Below, one piece after another: positions 51,035-60,816 of a stretch of 64,000 nt of DNA. Both the position numbers and the translations under genes were made by a program. A model generated the notes under the pieces. That model ran no database searches and had not been told where the DNA came from. It saw only the letters and a list, made by a program, of their open reading frames with translations. Origin of the DNA: Cellulomonas humilata (GTDB lineage Bacteria > Actinomycetota > Actinomycetes > Actinomycetales > Cellulomonadaceae); NCBI RefSeq assembly GCF_013359775.1, contig NZ_JABMCI010000063.1, positions 183,171 through 247,170 on the forward strand. Reading direction: 5' to 3'. Numbering within the stretch: the first letter of the stretch is position 1; the number at the start of each line of letters is the position of its first letter.

Positions 51035-51126
51035 GCCGCGACGATACGGCCGGCGAACGATCGTTTGCGGCTGCGACCCGGCTTTCCGGCCCGTCGCGGC
51101 ACCTGCGCACTGCCGCGCTCCAGGTG

Positions 51127-51173
51127 TTGACATACATCGGTTCACCCGCCGATGCTCTACGTAAGCGCTTGCG
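51127..51173 (+). promoter_or_regulatory. Amylase promoter with LacI-type operator
   Basis: TTGACA (51127-51132), 18-base spacer, GATGCT (51151-51156), then CGTAAGCGCTTGCG (51160-51173), a 14-base palindrome with one mismatched pair and the AAGCGCTT core. The operator would cover the transcription start, giving simple repression by the divergent LacI protein. Confidence 0.7.
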
Positions 51174-51286
51174 TGATGACGCACGGCGGGGCGGTCGAAC
51201 GGTGGCCGGCGCGCACGACGCCCGACCTGAGCGCCCCTGAGCGGTCGCCACGGCGCGGACGGTGTTGATCAGCAAGGAGGCTGAAG

Positions 51287-54200
51287 ATGCGGAAGTCCCT
51301 GTACGCCCGGGCGGCTGTGATCGTCGCAGCGATGGCGCTGTTCGTTAGCGGGCTGACCGGCGCGATCGCCGCCCCCGCCCCGGCGTCGGCAGCCGACGGC
51401 CCGTGCATCGACAACCCCTTCGGGGAGCGCGCGATCTATCTTCGCGGCGGGTTCAGCAGCTGGAACGCGCTGCCCGCCTACCAGCTGGTGTACGACTGCA
51501 ACCGCTTCGAGCTGCTGCTCGAGCTCAGCGGCAGCAGCTCGTTCAAGGTCGCCGACGCCGACTGGTCCGCCGATGCGGACTTCGGCGGCGGCGCTGCCGG
51601 GAGCGAGCTCACCGCCGGCGTGCCACTTCCGCTCACCCTCCACGGCTCCAACCTGACGTTCGCCTTCGACGGCACGCAGGAAGTCGTTCTCGACGTGTCC
51701 GCGTCGGCACAGGCGCCGACGCTGACCATCACCCAGTGCCCCGCCGCGCCGCTGGGCGACGCGCTCCTGGCCATGACCGGGAGCGCCAACGACGGCCGGC
51801 CCGCACCGACGGACTACTTCGTCTACAGCTGTGACGCCTACTACCTGAACGTCGACCTCGACGGCACCGAGACGTTCACGATCGCCGATCCCCTCGGGCC
51901 CGCGGCGGCGACGTTCGGTGCGGCTGACGCCGAGCACGACGTGGTGACCGCGGGCGAGCCGTTCCCCCTGGTCTCCGCCGAGGACGCCGGCGAGGTGGTG
52001 CCGCTGGAGTTCGGGTTCACCGGTGAGCACACTCTTCGGGTCGGCTTCGAGGGCGAGGACGCCCAGCCGGTCCTCACGATCGGCGCCAGGACGTTCGTCA
52101 ACCCGGGCATCCCCCTGCCGGTGACCGATCCCGTCCTGCGCCGCGTGCGCTTCGACTCGCGCGACGCGACGTTCAAGTCACCGTTCGGCGCCAACCCCGT
52201 CGGGACGCCGATCGAGTTCGCGATCGAGGCCCCCGCGGGCCTGGACTCGGCGACCCTGGTGGTCGAGACGCGCGTGCTGGAGGGCAACCAGGAGCTGCTC
52301 GAGTACCGCGAACCCGTCCGCATCCCGCTGACGCGCCAGCCGGCCGCCGACGTCGAGCGCTGGACGGCGACGCACACGTTCGAGGACGTGAGCGTGTACG
52401 GGTACTACGTGGAGCTGGTCAACGGCGAGCGGACGTACGTCTACGAGAACAACTCCGACACCATCTACTGGACGCTGGAGCGCGGCTCGGGCGGGACCGG
52501 AGAGGTCGCCTTCCTGCCCACGGACCGGTCGGAGATCCGCCGGTACCGGCACACCTCGTACAGCCCGGACTTCACTGTTCCCGAGTGGGCCGCGGACGCC
52601 GTCTACTACTACGTCTTCCCCGAGCGCTTCCGCAACGGCGACACGAGCAACGACCCCCGAGCTGACCAGGACACCTACCTGGACGGTCCGGTGGAGGTCC
52701 ACGACGACTGGCTCGACACGCCCTGGGTTCCCGGCGACGCCGACGGGTCGACGAGCGACGACGACCAGTACAACAACGACTTCTTCGGTGGCGACCTCGC
52801 CGGGATCATCGAGAAGCTCGACTACCTCGCGGGCCTGGGCGTCAACACGCTCTACATCAACCCGATCTTCGAGGCGGGGAGCAACCACAAGTACGACACG
52901 GCGGACTACCTGTCCGTCGACGACTCCTTCGGCACCAACGAGGACGTCTCGCGGCTGACGCAGGAGGCCGAGGAACGGGGCATCCGCGTCGTGCTGGACA
53001 CGTCCCTGAACCACACGGGGAGCGACTCGGTCTACTTCGACCGGTACGCGAACTTCGACAGCCTGGGAGCGTTCGAGGGCGCGACCATCACACCGCAGTC
53101 GCCCTACGCGGACTGGTACACCTTCTTCCCCGAGGAGACCGAGCCCGACCGCCAGTACGCCGGTTGGGTCGGGATCTCGACGCTGCCCGAGCTGACCGAG
53201 TCCGACAGCTTCAAGGACTTCGCCTTCCGCGGGCCCGACTCGGTGATGAGCACCTGGCAGGACCGCGGCGTCGACGGGTGGCGGATGGACGTCGCCCCGT
53301 GGGTCACTGACGAGTTCTGGCGGGAGTGGCGAACGGCGGTCAAGGCCAAGGACCCGGACGCGCTGACGATCGCGGAGACGTGGTTCGACTCCTCGAAGTA
53401 CTTCCTCGGGGACACCTTCGACACGACGATGAACTACATCTTCCGGAACTCGGTGCTCGACTACGCGGACGGGCGCGACGCCGGCGAGATGTACCAGAAC
53501 ATCGAGCTCATGCGGGAGGCGTACCCCCCGCAGGCCTTCCAGGCTCTGATGAACCTGCTCTCCACGCACGACTCCGCCCGGGCCCTGTACCAGTTCGGGT
53601 ACACGGGCGAGGCGACACCACCCGAGCAGGTGGCCGAGGCCAAGCAGCGGCTGCGGCTCGCGGTCTTGTTCCAGATGACGTTCCCCGGCGCTCCGACCGT
53701 GTTCTACGGCGACGAGGTGGGCCTCACCGGCGGGGAGGACCCGTTCAACCGCGCCACCTACCCGTGGGCGGACCAGGGTGGGGACCCGGACGCCGAGCTG
53801 CTCGACGACGTCACGGACCTCATCGCCCTGCGCAACGACAACGAGGTGCTGCGACGTGGGTCGCTGGGCGCGCCCCTGCACGTCGACGAGCACCTCGTCG
53901 TCCTGCTCCGCGAGCTCGACGAGGCCAGGGCCGTCACCGCGTACAACAACGACACCGTGCCGCACACGGTGACCGTCGACGTCCCCGCAGACGGCCGGAC
54001 CTACACCGACGCGCTCACCGGGGCGGTCTCGACGCCCGCCGACGGCAAGCTCACGGTGACCGTCCCGGCGCTCTACGGCGCCGTGCTCCTCACGCAGTCC
54101 GCTCCGAGCCTGCAGGCTCTGCAGGCCGACCTCGAGGCCGCGATCGCCGCCGGCGAGGTGACCGGTCCGGTGTCCCGGCGCCTGACCCAGGACCTGGGCC

Positions 54201-54370
54201 TGGCGGCGAGACACCTCGAGGCCGGTCGCACCCGTTCGGCCGTCCGGCAGCTCGAGCGGTTCATCGACCACCTCGAGTCCCCGGGCCGGCACAGCACGGT
54301 GTCGCCGGAGGCCGAGGCTCGGCTCCGCAGTCAGGCCGAGGCGCTCATCGCCGCGTGGTCGAGCTCGTGA
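51287..54370 (+). CDS. Secreted multidomain GH13 amylase/neopullulanase-like enzyme with FIMAH domain
   Basis: 1027 residues; ATG at 51287 with AAGGAGG six bases upstream. Signal peptide cleaved near PASAADG. Two related beta-sandwich modules (about 45-150 and 155-265; compare YQLVYDCNRFELLLEL and YFVYSCDAYYLNVDL) may bind starch. A CBM34-like domain (about 280-405, VLRRVRFDSRDATFKSPFG) precedes the catalytic barrel: DAVYYYVFPERFRNGD, DTSLNHTG, GWRMDVAPW (nucleophile D668), IAETWFD (E697), STHDSAR (D762). A C-terminal FIMAH domain (about 945-1010, LEAGRTRSAVRQLERFIDHL) ends the protein. It should release malto-oligosaccharides for the neighbouring importer. Confidence 0.95.
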   Translation: MRKSLYARAAVIVAAMALFVSGLTGAIAAPAPASAADGPCIDNPFGERAIYLRGGFSSWNALPAYQLVYDCNRFELLLELSGSSSFKVADADWSADADFGGGAAGSELTAGVPLPLTLHGSNLTFAFDGTQEVVLDVSASAQAPTLTITQCPAAPLGDALLAMTGSANDGRPAPTDYFVYSCDAYYLNVDLDGTETFTIADPLGPAAATFGAADAEHDVVTAGEPFPLVSAEDAGEVVPLEFGFTGEHTLRVGFEGEDAQPVLTIGARTFVNPGIPLPVTDPVLRRVRFDSRDATFKSPFGANPVGTPIEFAIEAPAGLDSATLVVETRVLEGNQELLEYREPVRIPLTRQPAADVERWTATHTFEDVSVYGYYVELVNGERTYVYENNSDTIYWTLERGSGGTGEVAFLPTDRSEIRRYRHTSYSPDFTVPEWAADAVYYYVFPERFRNGDTSNDPRADQDTYLDGPVEVHDDWLDTPWVPGDADGSTSDDDQYNNDFFGGDLAGIIEKLDYLAGLGVNTLYINPIFEAGSNHKYDTADYLSVDDSFGTNEDVSRLTQEAEERGIRVVLDTSLNHTGSDSVYFDRYANFDSLGAFEGATITPQSPYADWYTFFPEETEPDRQYAGWVGISTLPELTESDSFKDFAFRGPDSVMSTWQDRGVDGWRMDVAPWVTDEFWREWRTAVKAKDPDALTIAETWFDSSKYFLGDTFDTTMNYIFRNSVLDYADGRDAGEMYQNIELMREAYPPQAFQALMNLLSTHDSARALYQFGYTGEATPPEQVAEAKQRLRLAVLFQMTFPGAPTVFYGDEVGLTGGEDPFNRATYPWADQGGDPDAELLDDVTDLIALRNDNEVLRRGSLGAPLHVDEHLVVLLRELDEARAVTAYNNDTVPHTVTVDVPADGRTYTDALTGAVSTPADGKLTVTVPALYGAVLLTQSAPSLQALQADLEAAIAAGEVTGPVSRRLTQDLGLAARHLEAGRTRSAVRQLERFIDHLESPGRHSTVSPEAEARLRSQAEALIAAWSSS

Positions 54371-54446
54371 GCCCCAGAGACCAGGTCGTCACTGCGGCCC
54401 CGACCTCCGACGTCGTCGCCATCTGTCGGCGAGCAGGCCCCACGTC

Positions 54447-54460
54447 AGGACCTTGTGCCC
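54447..54460. promoter_or_regulatory. DosR/DevR-like box upstream of sqr
   Basis: AGGACCTTGTGCCC followed by TACC, matching the box at 30789-30802 at 12 of 14 positions plus the flanking TACC. It is 94 bases before the sqr start codon. Confidence 0.5.
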
Positions 54461-54553
54461 TACCCGCTCCCCGGCCGGCCGACGAAGGCTGAGAGCGCGC
54501 GACGAGGCGTCCGCCGCCGGGCGGCTCCGCCCTCGTCCGAGGGAGTGAGCGCG

Positions 54554-55822
54554 ATGACCAGGCACGTGGTCGTCCTGGGCGCGGGGACCGCCGGCACGAT
54601 GCTGGCCAACAGGCTGAGGCGGAAGCTGGACGACACGTGGGCGATCACGGTGGTCGACCGGGACGATGCCCACCCCTATCAACCTGGCTTCCTCTTCGTG
54701 CCGTTCGGCGGCTCGACCGACGGGCTGGTCCGGTCGCGGCACGCGTTCGTGCACGACGGCGTCGAGCTGGTGCTCGAGGGCGTCGACCGCGTGGACGCCG
54801 CAGCCCGGGAGGTTCTCCTGCTGGACGGGCGGCTCCTCCCCTACGACTATCTGGTGATCGCGTCCGGAGCGACTCTGCGTCCGGACCAGACACCGGGGAT
54901 GCTCGGCCCGGAGTGGCGGCGCAGCATCTTCGACTTCTACACGCTCGACGGGGCGAAGGCCCTGGCCGGCGCACTGCGGGACTTCCGCGGCGGCCGCCTG
55001 GTGGTGCACATCACGGACGTGCCGATCAAGTGCCCGGTCGCGCCGCTCGAGTTCACGTTCCTGGCGGACGACTGGCTGCGCGAGCGCGGGCTGCGCAACG
55101 AGACGGAGCTGGTCTTCGTGACCCCGCTCGACGGGGCGTTCACCAAGCCCGTGGCTTCTGCGCACCTGGGCTCCATGCTCGCCGACCGCGAGGTGCGGGT
55201 GGAGTCCGACTTCCTGGTCGAGCACATCGAGGACAGGACGCTGGTCTCCTACGACGGCCGCGAGGTCCCCTTCGACCTGCTGGTCACCGTGCCCCTGCAC
55301 ATGGGTGCGGAGTTCGTCACGCGCTCCGGGCTGGGCGACGAGCTCGGCTTCGTCCCGGTCGACAAGCACACCCTGCGGTCCACCGCCGACGCGCACATCT
55401 TCGCGGTGGGCGACGCGGCGGACATCCCTACCTCGAAGGCCGGCTCCGTCGCACACTTCTCCGTGGACGTCCTGGTCGACAACCTCGTCGAGCTGGCGGC
55501 CGGTCGTCCGATGAGCCACTCGTTCGACGGCCACGCCAACTGCTTCATCGAGTCCGGTGACGGCAGGGCCTTGCTCCTCGACTTCAACTACGAGACCGAG
55601 CCGCTGCCCGGCACGTACCCGGCGCCGTACGTCGGGCCGCTGAGCCTCCTCAAGGAGAGCCGGGCCAACCATCTCGGGAAGCTCGCGTTCCGCTGGGTCT
55701 ACTGGAACGTCCTGCTGCCCGGACGTCCGATGCCACTGGCTCCGGCCATGTCGATGGTCGGCAAGCACGTCCCCACCACCACGTCCCAGGAAGAGGTGCG
55801 CCATGCCGGTCACCACGCTTGA
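54554..55822 (+). CDS. sqr: Sulfide:quinone oxidoreductase-like FAD enzyme
   Basis: 422 residues. Oxidises sulfide and reduces a quinone at the membrane. FAD-binding motif HVVVLGAGTAGTMLANRLR; second dinucleotide region around TDVPIKCPVAPLEF. The two cysteines expected to form the redox disulfide/persulfide are C160 (KCPVAP) and C330 (HANCFIE). The C-terminal FAD contact is IFAVGDAADIP. The C-terminal 60 residues are amphipathic and could give membrane association. First gene of an overlapping sulfur operon (TusE-like, DsrE-like), preceded by a DosR-like box. A plain NADH-dehydrogenase-like role is less likely given the Cys pair and the context. Confidence 0.88.
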   Translation: MTRHVVVLGAGTAGTMLANRLRRKLDDTWAITVVDRDDAHPYQPGFLFVPFGGSTDGLVRSRHAFVHDGVELVLEGVDRVDAAAREVLLLDGRLLPYDYLVIASGATLRPDQTPGMLGPEWRRSIFDFYTLDGAKALAGALRDFRGGRLVVHITDVPIKCPVAPLEFTFLADDWLRERGLRNETELVFVTPLDGAFTKPVASAHLGSMLADREVRVESDFLVEHIEDRTLVSYDGREVPFDLLVTVPLHMGAEFVTRSGLGDELGFVPVDKHTLRSTADAHIFAVGDAADIPTSKAGSVAHFSVDVLVDNLVELAAGRPMSHSFDGHANCFIESGDGRALLLDFNYETEPLPGTYPAPYVGPLSLLKESRANHLGKLAFRWVYWNVLLPGRPMPLAPAMSMVGKHVPTTTSQEEVRHAGHHA

Positions 55823-56117
55823 CGGTCACCAGGTCCACGTCGACGCGGAGGGGTTCCTCACGGACCTCTCGGAGTGGGACGACGAGCTCGCCACCGTCCT
55901 GGCGACGCAGATCGGCCTCACGTTGACCGAGGAGCACCGCGCCGTGCTCCGGTTCCTGCGCGACGACTTCGCGCAGCGCGGCGAGACCGCGACCCTGCGA
56001 CGCGCGTCCGCCGGCAGCGGCGTTCCCGTCAAGGACCTGTTCCGACTCTTCCCGCAGAAGCCGGCCAAGAAGATGGCCTACGTCGCCGGCCTGCCCAAGC
56101 CCGTGGGCTGCGTCTGA
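55803..56117 (+). CDS. TusE/DsrC-family sulfur relay protein
   Basis: 104 residues. Family signatures: DAEGFLTDLSEWDDELA, TEEHRAVLRFLRDDF and the flexible C-terminal arm ending GLPKPVGCV with the reactive penultimate C103. In dissimilatory DsrC a second Cys sits ten residues earlier (KxACxxAG); here that position is Tyr (KKMAYVAG), so this is the single-Cys TusE-like form that can carry a persulfide but not form the intramolecular trisulfide. ATG at 55803 lies 20 bases inside the sqr gene. Confidence 0.92.
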   Translation: MPVTTLDGHQVHVDAEGFLTDLSEWDDELATVLATQIGLTLTEEHRAVLRFLRDDFAQRGETATLRRASAGSGVPVKDLFRLFPQKPAKKMAYVAGLPKPVGCV

Positions 56118-56144
56118 CCCGGCACGACGACGAGAGGCACTGCC

Positions 56145-56660
56145 ATGACCACCACCGAGACCGCACCCGCTGTCGTCCCCCAGTTCGGTGCCGACGACTC
56201 CCCCGGTCGCACGCTCGCGATCATCTGCTCCAAGGGCAACCTCGACATGGCTTACCCGGGCCTGATCCTGGCCAACGCGGCGCTCGGTGAGGGCGTCGAG
56301 ACCCATCTGTTCTTCACGTTCTGGGGCCTGGACATGATCACCAAGGCGACCATGGGCGACCTGAAGTTCACCATGCTCGGCAACACCGCCACCCACATGC
56401 CGCAGGGCCTCGGCGGCCTGCCCGGGATGACCGCGATGGCCACCTCGAAGCTCAAGAAGGCCATCGCCGACCTCGACGTCCCCGACGTGCCCGAGTTCCT
56501 CGAGCAGATCGTCGCGTCCGGAGGGCACCTGTGGGCGTGCCGGCTGTCCGCGGACATGAACCACCTGACGCTCGACGACCTCGACCCCGACGTCGAGGGC
56601 ATCATCAGCGCCAGCGACTTCATCGAGAAGACCGACGGCGCCCAGCTGCTGTTCATCTAG
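56145..56660 (+). CDS. DsrE/DsrF/DrsH-like sulfur relay protein
   Basis: 171 residues of the DsrE superfamily (COG2210 type): LAIICSKGNLDMAYPGLILA with a Cys near the N-terminal strand, THLFFTFWGLDMITKATMGD, and the conserved HLWACRLSADMNHLT with the candidate persulfide-carrying Cys. Likely exchanges sulfane sulfur with the TusE-like protein and with Sqr-generated persulfide. ATG at 56145 has GAGAGG seven bases upstream, 27 bases after the TusE stop. Confidence 0.9.
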   Translation: MTTTETAPAVVPQFGADDSPGRTLAIICSKGNLDMAYPGLILANAALGEGVETHLFFTFWGLDMITKATMGDLKFTMLGNTATHMPQGLGGLPGMTAMATSKLKKAIADLDVPDVPEFLEQIVASGGHLWACRLSADMNHLTLDDLDPDVEGIISASDFIEKTDGAQLLFI

Positions 56661-56674
56661 CGGCCGCGGTCGAC

Positions 56675-56704
56675 TTGGTGTGCGGATACCCCCCTAGGTA
56701 TTCT
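56675..56704 (+). promoter_or_regulatory. Promoter overlapped by CsoR/CstR-type operator
   Basis: -35 TTGGTG (56675-56680), 18-base spacer, -10 TATTCT (56699-56704). The spacer and -10 contain ATACCCCCCTAGGTAT (56686-56701) with ATACC/GGTAT arms around a C-rich centre, the form of CsoR/CstR-family operators. The ATG at 56711 is six bases past the -10, so the first transcript is probably leaderless. Confidence 0.75.
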
Positions 56705-56710
56705 GATCCC

Positions 56711-57233
<523 letters not shown>

Positions 57234-57288
57234 CGTCGGGTCGACCGCGCGTGCCTGGCACCGGCGGCTCCTCGACAATGGAGACGTG

Positions 57289-58150
57289 ATGAGCCCCCAG
57301 TCCCTCGCCGTCACGGGCGCCACGGGCCACCTCGGCGGTCTGGTCAGCCGACTGCTCGATTCCGCGGGAGCGCCGCACAGACTCATCGTGCGCGACCCGA
57401 GCAGCCCTCGGGTGCCGGGTCACGCCACGGTCACCGGCGTCACGGCCGCGGAGTACGGCGACCTCGACGCGGCGACGCACGCCCTGGTCGGAACCACGGT
57501 GCTGTTCATGGTCTCGGCCTCGGAGAGCGCCGACCGGCTCGCCCAGCACCGCACGTTCGTCGACGCGGCCGCCGCGGCCGGCGTCGAGCACGTGGTGTAC
57601 ACCTCGTTCCTCGGCGCCGCCCCCCGACGCGACCTTCACCCTCGCGCGCGACCACTACGCCACCGAGCAGCACCTCAAGGCCTCCGGGATGGCCTGGACG
57701 TTCCTGCGCGACAGCTTCTACCTCGACTTCACCGAGGCGCTCGTCGGTGCTGACGGGGTCATCCGCGGCCCCGCCGGCGACGGCGCCTGCGCATTCGTCG
57801 CGCGAGCCGACGTGGCACGCGTCGCCGCCGCCGTCCTGGGCGATCCGGCGGCGCACGCGAGCCGGTCGTACGACCTGACGGGCCCGGAGGCGCTGACCCT
57901 GCGCGACGTCGCCGCGACGATCTCCGCGGTCCGCGGCAGGGACGTGCGCTTCCACGACGAGACGCTCGAGGAGGCGTACGCGTCGCGTGCCGGCTACGGT
58001 GCCCCGGACTGGCAGCTCGATGCCTGGGTCAGCACGTACACCGCCATCGCGGGCGGTGCCATGGCGCACGTGTCCACCGCGGTGCACGACCTCACCGGGT
58101 CGGGGCCCCTCAGGCTGGACACCTACCTGCGCACCACCCGAGGCGGCTGA
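57289..58150 (+). pseudogene. NAD(P)-binding SDR/NmrA-type oxidoreductase with single-base frameshift
   Basis: Start ATG 57289 with GGAGA upstream. Codons up to about 57620 encode SLAVTGATGHLGGLVSRLLD and EHVVYTSFLGAAP; from there the frame must shift by one base to read DATFTLARDHYATEQHLKAS and the rest, ending at 58150 (LRTTRGG). The shift falls in a run of six C (57620-57625); with five C the gene would be a normal protein of about 286 residues of the NmrA-like quinone oxidoreductase 2 type. The single change in a homopolymer may be a sequencing error, in which case the gene is intact. Confidence 0.85.
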
Positions 58151-58294
58151 CCTCACCATCGTCCACCCAGCGCCGGGGCTGCTCGATCCGTCAAGGACCA
58201 GCGTGTATCAGCAGGGTACTGGCGCCCATCGGATGTGTATCGGCCCGATGTCGGCCTCCTTGACGGCTGTGGGAGTCGGGGCCACCGTGGCGAT

Positions 58295-58780
58295 ATGCAG
58301 GTGCTCGCTCTTGGAGCGCTGACGCTCGACGACGGCGGGATTGCACTGGCACCACGCGATCGTGCGGTGACGGCTGCGCTCGCGGTCCGCCTGGGTGCGC
58401 CGTCGTCGGCAGCATCTCTCTCGGCGGCGCGGTGGGGCGACGAGCCAGGGTGCGTCTTGCGATTGCGTCGGCCGGCCGCACCGGCCCAGATCGAGACCAC
58501 CCCGCACGGGTACCGACTGGTCGCAGAGCACGTCGAGGTCGACGTCGAGCGGTTCGAACGACGTGTCACGCAGGGCTCGGGGCTGCTCGGGCTCGGGGAG
58601 CCCGAGCGTGCGGCGCACTCGTCTTCGGAGGCGCTCGCACTCTGGCGAAGTGAACCCCGCCTTGGCGCGCGCCCGCGTCGCGGAGGCACGCGCGTCCAGA
58701 TCGCCGGACGAGTACTCAGCCCGCAGGAGTGGGCGGAGCTCGTGGGCTCTCGTTCGCACGCCCCGGCGTGCGGGGAATGA
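58295..58780 (+). pseudogene. Degraded SARP/AfsR-type (BTAD) regulator fragment
   Basis: 161 codons from ATG 58295. The beginning (MQVLALGALTLDDGGIALAP) and ARWGDEP match the OmpR-like DNA-binding domain of SARP regulators, and IETTPHGYRL, VDVERFERRV, EPERAAHSSSEALALW match the start of the BTAD domain. About a dozen residues after WGDEP are missing, and after SEPRLG the frame is lost: the continuation ALARARVAEARASRSPDEYS is in another frame. Full-length relatives have several hundred more residues. Clearly a non-functional remnant. Confidence 0.75.
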
Positions 58781-59193
58781 GCGCCGCTATGGCGTCGACA
58801 CGGCCTCACCGCTCGCGTGGCCCACCCCGCAGGGACGCCGCTCGCGGCCAGTACGTCCCCTCGGACGTGCATGCGCGGCGAGGATCGTGAACGTTCCCGC
58901 GTCGCCCACCCCGCGCTGAGACAACGCCGTGGGCCGGCCTCGCTGCTCGACGTGATCGGGTCGACCCCGAGTTCGCCGATCCCAGCTGATCCTGAGCCAC
59001 CGCTCGACCAGGACCGCACGGACCCCAGCCCCAGAGCGCCAGGGTTCACCCGACGACACTCGCCCCCTTGTCACGCACCAGAGGCTCAACGTCCGCCTCC
59101 TGTCGGGCCTCTACTCGTATCGACCGGACCTGATGGCCCTGCCGATGTCTCGGGGTAGCCGAGGCATCCGAAAGTCAGCCGAAGGAGACAACG
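58781..59193. other. 413-base gene-free region
   Basis: Between the SARP remnant and the haloperoxidase-like gene. The first 120 bases still contain out-of-frame BTAD-like coding traces; the rest shows no coding potential, repeats or convincing promoter boxes. Confidence 0.55.
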
Positions 59194-60504
59194 ATGTCCA
59201 GGCGCACAAGCAGTTCCCTGCACGCACGCAGCCTCGGTGGCCGTCGATGGCGTGCTCCCGCCGTCGTGGCGGCGCTCGCCGTCGGCTGCACGATGGCCGG
59301 GTCCGGGGTCGCCGTCGCCGGTGACCGCTCCCACGGCGCCCCCGATCTGTTCGTGGCCGCGTGGGACCTCACGGCAACCCAAGCCCTCGCCGCCGCGGGG
59401 TTCAACCCTGTCGAGAGCCACGTGATGTTCGCCTACGTCGCGATCGCGGAGTACGACGCCGCGGTAGCGGTCCACGGCCACGGCGACCACTTCGCCGTGG
59501 ACGCCGACGCACCCCGCGGCGCGTCCGCCGAGGCGGCGGTGTCGACCGCTGCGCACCGGGTCCTGGCTCACTACCTGCCCGCCCAGATGCCGACGATCCT
59601 TGACCCGGCGTACCACGCAGCGCTCGCATCGATCCCGGACGGCAGCGCCGAGGCAGCCGGTGTCGCAGTCGGCGAGCGTGTCGCCGCGGCCTTGATCGAG
59701 CTGCGCCGCGACGACGGCTTCCGCGCCACGGTGCCCTACACGCCGCCGGTCCCGGCGCCCGTCGGAACCTGGATCCCGACCGCGACGACCGCGCCGTTGG
59801 GGACGTTCCTGCCCGGGATGCGCCCGTTCGCGCTGCGCTCGGCCGACCAGTTCCGCCCCGACGGGCCGCCGGACCTCGACAGCCGTCGGTGGGCAAGGGA
59901 CTACGCCGAGGTGAAGGCGTTCGGTTCTGCCACGAGCACCGTGCGGACATCGGACCAGACGGCAGCCGCCCGCTTCTGGGGCGAGCCGCCCTTCACGCAG
60001 GCCCACGAGTCGTTCCGCCTCTTCCTCGACCAGCACGACCTCGACCTGGCCGACGCCACGCGCTTCCAGGCCATGATGTCCGTGACCTACGCCGACGCCT
60101 TGATCGCCTGCTTCGACGCCAAGTACCGGTACACGTTCTGGCGCCCGGTGACCGCGATCCCCGCTGGGGACACCGACGGGAACCGCCGCACGATCGCTGA
60201 CCCGTCCTGGGCGCCGCTGATCCCGACGCCGAACCACCCCGAGTACCCGAGCGCGCACAGCTGCATCACACCCGCCTCCGGGATCGTGATCTCGCGATTC
60301 CTCGGCACCGCGCACATCGACTTCACCATTCCCAGCGTGACCGGCGCCGCAGCCCGGCACTTCGCAACCCGCCAGGACCTCAGGCTCGAGGTCGGGAACG
60401 CCAGGATCTGGGGCGGCGTCCACTTCCGCAGCGCCGTCGACGACGGCACCGCGATCGGCGAGAGGACCGCCAAGTACGTCCTGCGCCACCACTTTGACCG
60501 GTAG
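59194..60504 (+). CDS. Secreted vanadium-dependent haloperoxidase-like PAP2 family protein
   Basis: 436 residues; ATG at 59194 with GAAGGAG six bases upstream. Signal peptide to about residue 43 (cleavage near GVAVAGD). The vanadate/phosphate-binding residues of the acid phosphatase/haloperoxidase superfamily are present: K310-x6-R317-P (KYRYTFWRP), PSAHS with H355, and R404-x5-H410 (RIWGGVHFR). Members are either haloperoxidases or phosphatases; which one applies cannot be decided, and residues that tune halide use are not clear. Monocistronic and exported. Confidence 0.9.
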   Translation: MSRRTSSSLHARSLGGRRWRAPAVVAALAVGCTMAGSGVAVAGDRSHGAPDLFVAAWDLTATQALAAAGFNPVESHVMFAYVAIAEYDAAVAVHGHGDHFAVDADAPRGASAEAAVSTAAHRVLAHYLPAQMPTILDPAYHAALASIPDGSAEAAGVAVGERVAAALIELRRDDGFRATVPYTPPVPAPVGTWIPTATTAPLGTFLPGMRPFALRSADQFRPDGPPDLDSRRWARDYAEVKAFGSATSTVRTSDQTAAARFWGEPPFTQAHESFRLFLDQHDLDLADATRFQAMMSVTYADALIACFDAKYRYTFWRPVTAIPAGDTDGNRRTIADPSWAPLIPTPNHPEYPSAHSCITPASGIVISRFLGTAHIDFTIPSVTGAAARHFATRQDLRLEVGNARIWGGVHFRSAVDDGTAIGERTAKYVLRHHFDR

Positions 60505-60816
60505 GAACGCCAGCGGCGGGCCGCGAGATGACCGGCTGATCAGGCCACACTTCGCGGCTCGACCGAATCTGATCCTGCGACCTCACGTCGAACGGCCAGT
60601 GCCGCCCCGATCCCTACCGCCGCCATCAGGCCTGGTGAGACACCGTCTAGCCAGGCCTGTTCGTCGCGATGCCCGCGGCTGGCCCCCCGACGCGCCGGCG
60701 TCATCGAGCTGACCGGCCTGGTCGACGACAACGACGCCGGATCGCAGGGTGGGCGGGCGTGCGGGCGTGTCACCCGAGGGGCGCACCGATGGCAGACGGA
60801 CGGCGTGCGCGGGCGC
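60505..60816. other. 312-base gene-free region downstream of the toxin gene
   Basis: Lies between the convergent haloperoxidase-like and Hint-toxin genes. Short minus-strand frames here (for example 60540-60773) have Arg/Pro-rich composition and no recognisable domain, so no immunity gene is called. Confidence 0.5.

Noticed and set aside
60540..60773. 77-codon minus-strand frame as immunity gene of the Hint toxin
   Set aside because: Arg/Pro-rich composition, no ribosome binding site and no recognisable domain.
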